Source of the DNA: Verrucomicrobiota bacterium
Lineage (GTDB): Bacteria > Verrucomicrobiota > Kiritimatiellia > JAAZAB01
DNA length: 47,191 bases
Assembly: GCA_018898455.1 (NCBI GenBank)
Contig: JAHIJO010000089.1
Coordinates: 1-47,191, forward strand
Reading direction: 5' to 3'
Shown here: positions 23,223 through 31,323 of the stretch, piece after piece
Position numbering within the stretch: the first letter of the stretch is position 1
Layout: the number at the start of each line of letters is the position of its first letter
Notes under the pieces: generated by a model
Told to the model about the DNA's origin: nothing
Database searches by the model: none
The model's input: the letters and a program-made list of their open reading frames with translations, nothing else
Made by a program: the position numbers and the translations under genes

Positions 23223-25430
23223 TTAAATCAGATTATTCCGGCGCCTTTGCGTCCATTCTATGACCAATAGCGAAAGAAGCAATAGGATAAACCAGGGACC
23301 GGACTGGCACAGGGATGTTTCCGTCACCCGGTTTTTGCGGATCACTTGGGTTTGCAGGTAACGGAGGAGCGACTCGGGCGCATCTTCCCGCGCATAACAG
23401 CCGGCTCCTTGCTCGGCCAGGGCCTTGAGAAACGCCTCATTCATTTCCAGTTGCACGCCTTCCTCGTGGAGCGGGGCCACATTCAGTGTCTTTTCGTACG
23501 TGTCCAGGAGATGGGTTCCGTCGCTGGCCGTCAGGCGGAACACCGCTTCACCCCGGTGTTTGAACCGCATGCTGACCGAATACGCATCCGGCTGGCCGGG
23601 TACGGAGTCCACCATAAGCGGCAGGGTCTCGCCGCCGGTGGCGAGCGTTGCGGAAAGATGCAGTGCGCCGCCGGATTCACGCCCCGTCGCTCGGATGCCG
23701 GCCACGGCCTGTTCGCCGGGGTTGTAGGTGTCCCGGTCCCAATGGATTTCCAGGAGCCGGCCTCCCTCCAGTTGGCCGGTAAGATACCGGATCGCTTGTC
23801 GCCAGAATATACCCTGCGCTTCTTTCAGGGCCTTCGAGCTGCGCGCCCACTTCCAGAAGGTATTGGAAGCCAGACCGAGGATCTTGCCCTTCCCGAACGC
23901 CTGTACTGCGATAACAGGAATCACGCCCTGGCCGTGTTGAGCGTCCAGGAGAACCATCGCGCCCGCCTTGAGCGGGCCGGGTTGATAGACGCTGTCGAGT
24001 GAAGGATGCGGTTCTTCTTTCAGGCGCTGATCCAGTCCGGCCATGACGGGATGACTCAATGCCGCCATGGGAATGCTGACCGGAAAAGCGCCGGTCATCA
24101 CCTCCGGCAGGCTTTGAGCGATCTGCCAGGGAAAGAGCGGCGCCAGCAGGGTGTTGGCGTAAGCCCGGGGGCCAAAAGTGTCGGAGCCGGCCAGGAAAAT
24201 GACGGCGCCGCCGCCTTCCACGTAGCGTATCAGGGCCTGGATCTGGTTGCTGGTCCAGGCGTCGGCGGGAAATGATCCGAGCATCAGACAGTCGAAACGG
24301 TTCAGGATTTTTTCGGAATTAGGAAAGCCGGCCTGAAGGTTATCGTCGGCTGCATTGCGGTCGCCCTGCACGGTAAAATGTTCGCTCAACGTCCGAAATA
24401 AAGCAGTGAACGAAATGCCCGGGTCGCGGTCCAGCTCGTTGCGGATCAGCTTGAAGTCGGCGCCGAGTTCCCTGGAAAAATAGAGTACGTGGATCGATTT
24501 TTTCCGGACTGCCACCGTGAAGGTCCGGACGTTATTCAGGGCGGACACTTCTCCCTCCACCGGCGCCAGGGCGATCCGGTAGCGCCGCAAACCGCTGGTT
24601 GGGTACGCCGTTCGGAAACTGATCCGCGCCCGCTGCCGGCTCAGGTCAACCTGTCGTTCTGCCAGCTTGTTCCAGCGTCCCTCGGATTCGGTTTCCAGGA
24701 CCGCGCTGATACCGGAAAGCTTTGACGCGAACTGGGGATCTCCGCCCCGGCGCGCCAGCAGGTCCGCGTTAATTTCGAATTCAACATTTTCTTCCGCCGT
24801 GGCCGGCGCCTGCACCTCGGCCACGGTCACATCGTTCCAAGTCGCGGGATCGGTTCCCAGGCCGATGATCGAGAGCGGCGCTGGCGGAAGCCGGACATTC
24901 AAAGTGGGTGTGTCGCCGCCGTCGGTGAGCAGGATGATTCCCAGGGCCGAGGCAATATCGGTTTGCTCCGAGAGGGCGAGCAGGCAGGCGCCGAGGTCGG
25001 TGACGCGTGGCTCGGCGGCGCCGGGTGGGGGGTTCGTCACCGGGAGGGGGTACCTGAGCGACGCATCAAATTCCGCGGTTTCCAGGGTGATACCGCGCGG
25101 CAGACTGGTCCGGATGCGATCCAGCAGGTGCCGCGCGCGTGCGAGCCGGGAGTCGCGGCCGTTATCATGGACTTCCATGGAAGAAGACGTATCTACCAGG
25201 GCCAGAATCCTGCCGGTGGCGGGTTCGCGCGCTTCGCGGCGCCAGGCGGGGTCGAACAAGGCCAGAACCAGCAATACCGCAATCAGCAGACGTGGGGCCA
25301 GCAGTCTCAGGGTCTTGGCGGGCGGCATCTTCAGCATCAATTGCCGGCGCCAGCCGTGGAACGCCCAGGCCAAGGCCAGGAGAATGAGGGCCCCAATCAG
25401 CGGATTAAGCTCTGAATGCCATTGAATCAT
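23223..25430 (-). CDS. VWA-domain membrane protein with C-terminal glutamine-amidotransferase-like region
   Basis: 735 residues. Two N-terminal membrane helices (about 10-26, 45-60) precede a von Willebrand factor A domain with the metal site DTSSSM at 80-85 and IILLTDGGD near 165-173. A beta-rich middle is followed by a region (about 320-540) with HVLYFSRELGADFKLIRNEL, CLMLGSFPADAW and YVEGGGAVIFLAGSDTFG, the class I glutamine-amidotransferase-like fold common in such proteins, without an evident catalytic Cys. The last 25 residues form a membrane helix ending in RRRNNLI. It faces outside the cytoplasm between its anchors. The start overlaps the previous gene's stop (TAATG), so it is translationally coupled. 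Likely a MoxR client; this is family-based inference. Confidence 0.85.
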   Translation of the reverse strand: MIQWHSELNPLIGALILLALAWAFHGWRRQLMLKMPPAKTLRLLAPRLLIAVLLVLALFDPAWRREAREPATGRILALVDTSSSMEVHDNGRDSRLARARHLLDRIRTSLPRGITLETAEFDASLRYPLPVTNPPPGAAEPRVTDLGACLLALSEQTDIASALGIILLTDGGDTPTLNVRLPPAPLSIIGLGTDPATWNDVTVAEVQAPATAEENVEFEINADLLARRGGDPQFASKLSGISAVLETESEGRWNKLAERQVDLSRQRARISFRTAYPTSGLRRYRIALAPVEGEVSALNNVRTFTVAVRKKSIHVLYFSRELGADFKLIRNELDRDPGISFTALFRTLSEHFTVQGDRNAADDNLQAGFPNSEKILNRFDCLMLGSFPADAWTSNQIQALIRYVEGGGAVIFLAGSDTFGPRAYANTLLAPLFPWQIAQSLPEVMTGAFPVSIPMAALSHPVMAGLDQRLKEEPHPSLDSVYQPGPLKAGAMVLLDAQHGQGVIPVIAVQAFGKGKILGLASNTFWKWARSSKALKEAQGIFWRQAIRYLTGQLEGGRLLEIHWDRDTYNPGEQAVAGIRATGRESGGALHLSATLATGGETLPLMVDSVPGQPDAYSVSMRFKHRGEAVFRLTASDGTHLLDTYEKTLNVAPLHEEGVQLEMNEAFLKALAEQGAGCYAREDAPESLLRYLQTQVIRKNRVTETSLCQSGPWFILLLLSLLVIEWTQRRRNNLI

Positions 25431-27538
25431 TACAACTTCTTGCTTGCTCCTTTCGGATTGGCCAGCCAGCCTTCTGCTATCCAGGCCGCCAGGGCCAGGA
25501 GCAGGAACGGAAGATAAAGATTCAGGCCGCGGCGGGCTATGACGGTGGTGTCAGTCAAAGCGGAGGCTTCGGACAAAGTTTTAACCGTGTAGTTCAGCCC
25601 ATCCAGGACCGGGATGGTGTCCGACGGAAGAAACTGGAGCCGGCCTTCGCGATCGGAAGACCGGATCGCGAGGGTGATCGTGTTGGTGCCCGCTTGAACG
25701 GTATAGACGCCGGAGCGGGCGAATGCCGGAAATTGGTCCGGGGTTCCTTTCCAATCCAGCGGGCTTCCGGCGAGCGACAGCAGATGCAGTCTTTCCCGCC
25801 GGGTGGCCGCGGGATTTTCCGACGCAGGGAAGTGAGGGGAGGCCAGGCGCTCGGCGGCCGTGAGCCGGTCGCCGGCCACCAGCGTCGCCGGCGGCGACGG
25901 CGTTGCCAGCGCGATGACCTGGGCCAGGGCGACAAAACCGCCCTTGAGCGGCAGGGTGCTCCAGGAGGAATCAAAGGCCAGTCCACAGGCGAACAGGGAG
26001 CCGGCGCCACTCTTCCGTTGAACCAGAACCGGCCTGCCGTCGGGGAGGCCCATCAGCGCTTGGCCGTCTTGAGTCAGGCGCAGAGGATGGACCTTGAAGG
26101 TCTTGATGTTGCGGAGCGCCGCCAGATCGCCTTTTTCATCCGCGAGATCCCGGAACAACACGGCGCTTTTCTGGAACACCAGAAGCGGAAGACCTTCGGC
26201 GAATTCAGCCCGCTGTTCCGGCACGGCGCCCGTCCAGTCCGGGATGGGAGCGGTCGTGAGCGGCTCAACCGGCGAGGGTAAGATCAGCAGGTTGCCACCG
26301 CGTTCCACATAGGCCGTCAGTTCCGATGGCCGGCCCCGGTCGGCGCTCCCGGCTTGGGCAAAGGTATTCCAGGTCATGATGAGTAATGCTGGTTTTTGAT
26401 CCCCCAGGAGGTCCGCCGGGGAAAGAGCATTCGTGAAGACCGGCATCAATCCCGAGAGCCGGCTGGAACTGGCGGGGTTCATCGCGAGCGGAAGCAGGGC
26501 AAAGTCTTCCCTGGCTCCGATAAATACCACCCGTTCCAGGTCGGCGCAGGCGTAAGCCGCGGCAGCGCGATTATCAAAAGAAAAACTGTCGCCCTCAATC
26601 CAGGCAGTCAGCCAGTGAATGCCCGGGGATGCCGGCGCCATTGAAATCTCGGCGTCTTTTTCGCCGGAAGGCGGAACCGGCACGGATTGAGATGTCTTTT
26701 GATTCTGATCATCGAGCGAGTTCAGGCGAATATCGGCGGGAAATGGGGTGGCATTGATCAGCCGCACGTGAACGGAGAATCTCCGGCCGACGACCAGGCG
26801 ATAAGGGGGCGGGGTGATCCCGGCGATCGATATATTGGCGGAAGTCTCGGGAACAGGAGGAATGCGGTGAATCCAAAGACGGGTTCCCGTTGGTGGCGTG
26901 AACGGCGTAGCCGGCAGGATGTTCCATTCGGTATTTTGAAGATCAGACAGGATGTGAAGTTCAAGGCTGGCGGCGGAGGTGGCGTCCAGTAAAGACAGGG
27001 CGCGGTGGAGCGCCCCGGCGGCGGAACCGGTTGCCTCGGTTTCCTCGATTTTTGCCAGGGCGGATTTCAAAGCGGTTTTATCGGAAACCAAACCATCCGG
27101 CAGAGTCGCCGCCGGATCTTCAACCGTAAGAACGATGCCTGCCAGGTCCCGGCTGTTGAGTCCTGAAAGCAGTGCGGCGGCGGCATCGAGGGTCGCCGCC
27201 AGCTTGGGTCGGCCGTCTCGACCCGGGGCGCCCATGGATCCTGAATTGTCCACCACCATGACCAGGGCGACGGTTCCACCCGGGCCGGCGCCGCGCCAGA
27301 CGGGGTGTGCCAGGGCCAGGAGCAGAAACGCGATCAACAGCATACGCAGGATCAGCACCAGCCATTCCCGGATTTTCCGGCGCGCGCTGAGTTTGGGATC
27401 GATCAGGTTAAAAAACATCAGAGATGAAAACAGGACTTGCCGTTTTTTCAGCTTCAGGAAGAGGTGGAAAAGGAGAGGCAGACCGGCGAGGGGCAGCAGC
27501 CACAGGAACAGCGGATTGGATATGATCAGGCCGGTCAT
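25430..27538 (-). CDS. BatA-like VWA membrane protein
   Basis: 702 residues. The N-terminus (NPLFLWLLPLAGLPLLFHLF, then KKRQVLFSSLMFFNLI) is the BatA/aerotolerance-type N-terminal domain with helices at about 7-28 and 60-80. The VWA domain has an intact metal site DNSGSM at 97-102 and LHILSDLQNTEW near 194-205. A long beta-rich part follows, then an amidotransferase-like segment (PALLIMTWNTFAQAG, YVERGGNLLILPSP), and a C-terminal helix (about 675-697). So the two neighbouring VWA genes share the same overall plan. ATGA overlap with the DUF58 gene upstream and TAATG overlap downstream show tight coupling. Probably a membrane partner whose VWA domain is handled by MoxR. Confidence 0.88.
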   Translation of the reverse strand: MTGLIISNPLFLWLLPLAGLPLLFHLFLKLKKRQVLFSSLMFFNLIDPKLSARRKIREWLVLILRMLLIAFLLLALAHPVWRGAGPGGTVALVMVVDNSGSMGAPGRDGRPKLAATLDAAAALLSGLNSRDLAGIVLTVEDPAATLPDGLVSDKTALKSALAKIEETEATGSAAGALHRALSLLDATSAASLELHILSDLQNTEWNILPATPFTPPTGTRLWIHRIPPVPETSANISIAGITPPPYRLVVGRRFSVHVRLINATPFPADIRLNSLDDQNQKTSQSVPVPPSGEKDAEISMAPASPGIHWLTAWIEGDSFSFDNRAAAAYACADLERVVFIGAREDFALLPLAMNPASSSRLSGLMPVFTNALSPADLLGDQKPALLIMTWNTFAQAGSADRGRPSELTAYVERGGNLLILPSPVEPLTTAPIPDWTGAVPEQRAEFAEGLPLLVFQKSAVLFRDLADEKGDLAALRNIKTFKVHPLRLTQDGQALMGLPDGRPVLVQRKSGAGSLFACGLAFDSSWSTLPLKGGFVALAQVIALATPSPPATLVAGDRLTAAERLASPHFPASENPAATRRERLHLLSLAGSPLDWKGTPDQFPAFARSGVYTVQAGTNTITLAIRSSDREGRLQFLPSDTIPVLDGLNYTVKTLSEASALTDTTVIARRGLNLYLPFLLLALAAWIAEGWLANPKGASKKL

Positions 27539-28425
27539 CGGACGGCGATCCTCATGAAAAGGAGTTCATCCATGGGTTGGCTGGTATTGATGAGATGGTA
27601 ATCGGCCCGGCAATTCTGGCATCCCCGCCGCAAGGTATCCAGGTGGCGATCCATGGCCTGCCGGTACGAGGTCCGGATGTCATCGGTATCCACGACCAGC
27701 TTGTGACCGGTCTCCAGTTCCCGGAGTTCGGTCAGACCGCTCAGCGGGAAATGGAGTTCGGCGGCGTCCAACACATGCAGGATCATGAGATCATGACCGT
27801 TGTGATGGAGGTGGCGAATGCCGCGCAGGATCTCGGCGGGATTCTGGAGGAGATCGGAAATCAGGATGATCAGGCTCCGCGCTTTGATCCGCTCCGCCGT
27901 CTGATGCAGGGCATGTTCGATGTCGCCGGCGCCGACGGACGTAATAGTTTCCAGGCCCAACAGCATGGGGCGCAGGCCTTCCAGCGTGCTGGTAGGCGCA
28001 TACGTGGTCTTCAGTTCCCGGTCAAAAAAGATCATTCCCGCGGAATCTCCCTGGTTGACCAGGATATACATCAGGCCGGCTGCCAGGAACGAGGCATATT
28101 CGATCTTAGACATCCGGCCGGAACCTTGGAATCGGAGACTCTCCGAAATGTCCAGGCAAAGGTAAGCCCGGAGGTTGGTTTCCTCCCGGAACCGGCGGAT
28201 CATGACCCGGTCACTGCGTGCGTAGACAGCCCAGTCAATCAGATTTGGCGGATCACCCGGCGAGTATTCACGATAGTCGGAAAATTCGACGGAAGCGCCA
28301 GTATGGGGCGAAGGATGGACTCCCTGGAGGTTGCCCTCCACGGGGCGCCGCACAGACAAACTCAAGCCGCGCAGGCGTTCCGCGAGATGGGAGGAAAGAT
28401 ATTTATAGGCCGATGCGTTGTTCAT
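27535..28425 (-). CDS. DUF58 domain protein
   Basis: 296 residues. The family motif YREYSPGDPPNLIDWAVYAR (51-70) then SDRVMIRRF identifies DUF58. The following LDISESL (91-97) is a VWA-type metal site (DxSxS), consistent with DUF58 proteins having a degenerate VWA fold; VLDAAELHFPLSG lies further on. No membrane segment, so cytoplasmic. Such proteins are encoded next to MoxR ATPases almost everywhere and probably adapt them to VWA membrane proteins. The start overlaps the MoxR stop and its stop overlaps the BatA-like start, both ATGA, implying coupled translation at fixed ratio. Confidence 0.93.
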   Translation of the reverse strand: MNNASAYKYLSSHLAERLRGLSLSVRRPVEGNLQGVHPSPHTGASVEFSDYREYSPGDPPNLIDWAVYARSDRVMIRRFREETNLRAYLCLDISESLRFQGSGRMSKIEYASFLAAGLMYILVNQGDSAGMIFFDRELKTTYAPTSTLEGLRPMLLGLETITSVGAGDIEHALHQTAERIKARSLIILISDLLQNPAEILRGIRHLHHNGHDLMILHVLDAAELHFPLSGLTELRELETGHKLVVDTDDIRTSYRQAMDRHLDTLRRGCQNCRADYHLINTSQPMDELLFMRIAVR

Positions 28426-29471
28426 GAATCGTACTGCGGTTCCGGTACTGCTTCGAGAACCTGGCGCACGATCTCGTCGGTGGTGACGCCTTCACTGGAG
28501 GCTGTGAAGTTGGTGAACAGACGGTGGCGGAGAACGGGCAAGGTGTATTCCCGGATGTCGGCGCAGGACACGTTGGCTCGACCGCTCAGCAGCACATGGG
28601 CCTTGGCGGCCAGCAGGAGGCATTGGCCGGCGCGGGTGCCGGCGCCCCAACGGACCCAGCGGGTGATGAAATCCGGCGCTTCCGGCGATCCCGGCCGGGT
28701 GGCACGGATCAGGCTGGCCGCGTATTGCGCCACGTGCGGGCTGACCGGCATCTGGCGAACAAGGTGCTGGAACTCCAGGATCGCCTCGGCGTGGAGAATC
28801 CGGCTGACTTCCAGGACGCGGTCCCGCGTCGTTTCCGTGATGATGGTCTGTTCGTCCGCAGCGCCGGGATAATTGATGTGAATGCAGAGCATGAACCGGT
28901 CCAGCTGCGCCTCGGGGAGGGGATACGTGCCTTCCTGCTCGATCGGATTTTGCGTTGCCAAAACCATGAAGGGTTGGGGCAGGTCATACGTTGTCCGCGA
29001 TGTCGTGACCCGGTATTCCTGCATGGCTTCCAGGAGGGCCGCCTGGGTCTTGGGAGGTGTCCGGTTAATTTCGTCCGCGAGCAGGAGATGGGTGAACAGG
29101 GGACCCTTATGGAAACGGAAATGGCGGGTTCCCGTGGCCGCGTCTTCTTCCAGGATATTGGTCCCGGTAATGTCGGCGGGCATGAGGTCCGGCGTGAATT
29201 GAATACGCTGGGTGTCAAGATCCAAGGTTCCGGCCAGGGCGCGCACCATGAGGGTCTTGGCCAGGCCCGGGACCCCGATGATCAGGCAGTGACCCCGCGC
29301 GAACAGCGTGACCAGCATCTGGGTCAGGACCTGTTGCTGTCCGAAAATGATCGCGCCGATTTCCTTAAGGATGGCGTCGCGGGCCTGGCTCAACCGGCCG
29401 GCCGCCGCGGCCGGATCTTTAATCGGCTTGTCGGCCAGTGGATGCGTTTCGATGACGGTCTTGTCGCTCAT
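28422..29471 (-). CDS. MoxR-type AAA+ ATPase
   Basis: 349 residues. Walker A GVPGLAKT at 66-73 (the MoxR form with Leu-Ala before Lys), Walker B LLLADEIN at 129-136, sensor-1 region ATQNPIEQEGTYPLPEAQLD (172-191), and the C-terminal lid with RATRPGSPEAPD and WGAGTRAGQCLLLAAKAHVL. MoxR proteins are hexameric chaperone-like ATPases that mature or remodel VWA-containing partners. All key residues appear intact. It lies 1 nt after the DUF4159 gene's stop and overlaps the DUF58 start. The DUF58 and two VWA genes that follow form the standard set, so it most likely acts on them at the inner membrane. Confidence 0.96.
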   Translation of the reverse strand: MSDKTVIETHPLADKPIKDPAAAAGRLSQARDAILKEIGAIIFGQQQVLTQMLVTLFARGHCLIIGVPGLAKTLMVRALAGTLDLDTQRIQFTPDLMPADITGTNILEEDAATGTRHFRFHKGPLFTHLLLADEINRTPPKTQAALLEAMQEYRVTTSRTTYDLPQPFMVLATQNPIEQEGTYPLPEAQLDRFMLCIHINYPGAADEQTIITETTRDRVLEVSRILHAEAILEFQHLVRQMPVSPHVAQYAASLIRATRPGSPEAPDFITRWVRWGAGTRAGQCLLLAAKAHVLLSGRANVSCADIREYTLPVLRHRLFTNFTASSEGVTTDEIVRQVLEAVPEPQYDS

Positions 29472-29472
29472 A

Positions 29473-31005
29473 TCAGTGGGTCATGGCGTACATGGCGATA
29501 TTGATGCCCAGTCGCATGGCGGATTCCGGTTCCAGTCCGCGGATGATAGGATGCTCGCATCCCTGCCAGCCCGCTTCCATGTCATAGGGGCTATAAATCA
29601 CCCGCAGATCGCCGTTGAGCGTGATGCCTTCCAGAACCGGATCCATGCCGCCGCCCGCCTTGTGCGTGTAGCGGATCTGGCTGACGGTAAAAACGCTGCG
29701 GAATAACGGATGACTAAGGGGAAGCGGTTCCAGGCTGTTTTCCGGCAGGATTTGCTTCAGTTCCCGGCGCACGGCGCGGTCGAATCCCTTCAAGCCCAGG
29801 CCATTGTTGATGAAGAGCGTGCCGGCGCCGTTCAGAAACGAACGGAGGGCGGCCGCCGCGGAAGGATCCAGATGAAAATCGTCCAGTCCGGAAAGATACA
29901 GGAAGGTGTAGGAGGAAAGATCGTCTTTGCCCGGCAGGACCGGTACTCGCTTCAAGCTGACCCGGAGGGAGGTGTTGTGCTGGAGTCTCTGCAGGAGGGC
30001 GGCGGGGCCGCCCGGGTGAACGTTCCAAGCGCCGTCATGCTTAATCTGGGCGAAGACGAATTCGTCCGTTGGATCACCCTCATCCAGGGAGCCGAATAAT
30101 TCCGGCTTGCTTTCCTCGCGGCCGACCCCGGCGTAGCCGATGGCATAGGCGGCCAGGTTCAACCCGAGCCGGTTGGCGGAATCTACGTCGTAATAGACCG
30201 CCTGCTTGATGAAAGGGACTTCATGATCGTCCCACCCGCAACCCAGTCCGCAGGGGGACACCAGGGCGGCGATCCGGCATCCCACGTATAGTCCCTCCAT
30301 GAAAGGAACATCCTGGGACAGTACCTGATTCAAGGGGGATCCGTCGGTTGGCGCATGATTCGGGATTGTGACTTTGGTCACGTCGTAGAGCATGTGATAA
30401 AAGGGATGATCGAGGGGAATCGTGCGCAGGGCATAGTCGGGGAAGGCGCGGGCCAGCATCTGTTTCACCGAATTATAAAAATAAGGGGAACCGGCCACGG
30501 AGTCGAAGACGATCATGCCGCCGCTGAGCACATAGGACCTCAGCATATCGGCTTGCCGGGGACTGAGTTTCAGGGTGCGCGTGCCGCTGAAAAACAGAAC
30601 GGGAGTTTTCGCCGGATCGCCGTGGAAGCCTGCCAGGTCAATGGGTTCGCTTCCGTATGCCAGCCCGGCATTGCGGTTGGCCTTTTGCAGGAGTTGCTGG
30701 AGGTCCGCCGGACACAGGTTCCAGTCGGAAATGGAGCAGGCGCCTCCGCCGGGATACGTGAAGGACGCTGTTTCGCCCCACATGATTTTACCGAAGAGCG
30801 TTGCCGGCGATGGCTGGCGCTTGCGTTCCGTTCGACGCAACGGCGTTGCCGGCAGGGGAAGCGGCGGGACGCCTTCGCCGGATGAGATGCGGCGGGGAGC
30901 GGCCCTGGGCGGAAGTCCCAGCGGGACAAACCATTCGTTCTCATCCGCAGTAATGGATGATCCGATGGCGAGGATCAGCAGGAGGGGCACAGTCCTGATT
31001 CCCAT
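29473..31005 (-). CDS. Secreted protein with two tandem DUF4159 domains
   Basis: 510 residues from ATG 31005, preferred because CCGGAGG lies 7 nt upstream; a TTG at 31035 in frame is less likely. Signal peptide 1-20 (MGIRTVPLLLILAIGSSITA). The first DUF4159-like unit has PVLFFSGTRTLKLSPRQADM, then SYVLSGGMIVFDS and later RTIPLDHPFYHMLYDV. The second repeats the scheme: DEFVFAQIKHDGAWNVHPGG, then FLYLSGLDDFHLDPSAAAAL, FLNGAGTLFINNGLG, and LEPLPLSHPLFRSVF. DUF4159 is amidotransferase-like and usually occurs once at this cluster position; a double unit is notable. First gene of the tightly packed five-gene block. Biochemical role unknown. Confidence 0.83.
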   Translation of the reverse strand: MGIRTVPLLLILAIGSSITADENEWFVPLGLPPRAAPRRISSGEGVPPLPLPATPLRRTERKRQPSPATLFGKIMWGETASFTYPGGGACSISDWNLCPADLQQLLQKANRNAGLAYGSEPIDLAGFHGDPAKTPVLFFSGTRTLKLSPRQADMLRSYVLSGGMIVFDSVAGSPYFYNSVKQMLARAFPDYALRTIPLDHPFYHMLYDVTKVTIPNHAPTDGSPLNQVLSQDVPFMEGLYVGCRIAALVSPCGLGCGWDDHEVPFIKQAVYYDVDSANRLGLNLAAYAIGYAGVGREESKPELFGSLDEGDPTDEFVFAQIKHDGAWNVHPGGPAALLQRLQHNTSLRVSLKRVPVLPGKDDLSSYTFLYLSGLDDFHLDPSAAAALRSFLNGAGTLFINNGLGLKGFDRAVRRELKQILPENSLEPLPLSHPLFRSVFTVSQIRYTHKAGGGMDPVLEGITLNGDLRVIYSPYDMEAGWQGCEHPIIRGLEPESAMRLGINIAMYAMTH

Positions 31006-31323
31006 GGTAATGCCTCCGGGGTAACTGCTCGTCAAAACACAAATCCTTTATTGGATATGATAGTCTTTGGGCGGCCCGAGTCAAGTACGGATGTAGTGCG
31101 TGATGTAGTGCGTTTAATAATTCCAACGCGGGCTGTGCCCGCCACGTCGGCTCCGATCAGGATCGGGCGCCAAATGGCGAAAATTCCATCTGTAGGGGCT
31201 CAGCTTGCTGAGCCCGCGAGTCGAGCAAGCTCAACCCCTATATATAGGAGAACAACGTGTTACGACGAAACGACGCAAGGCAAAATTGCTGTATCGCATC
31301 CGTGAAGCATGGGGTAGCGAGGT
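31006..31323. other. Intergenic repeats upstream of the DUF4159-MoxR block
   Basis: No gene. Near the DUF4159 start is a 12-nt tandem duplication ATGTAGTGCGTG (31091-31114). A partial copy of the CCACGTC palindromic repeat lies at about 31131-31166, with CCGAT/ATCGG. At 31193-31240 a 17-nt inverted repeat (TAGGGGCTCAGCTTGCT against its near complement) contains an inner perfect 9-bp hairpin GGGCTCAGC/GCTGAGCCC (31196-31215). The promoter for the MoxR block should be in 31006-31130. Confidence 0.6.

Noticed and set aside
27577-28872. Long plus-strand open frame (431 codons) over the DUF58 and MoxR genes
   Set aside because: Exactly antisense to two strongly conserved genes; its translation has no recognisable family and is a by-product of GC-rich codon use.
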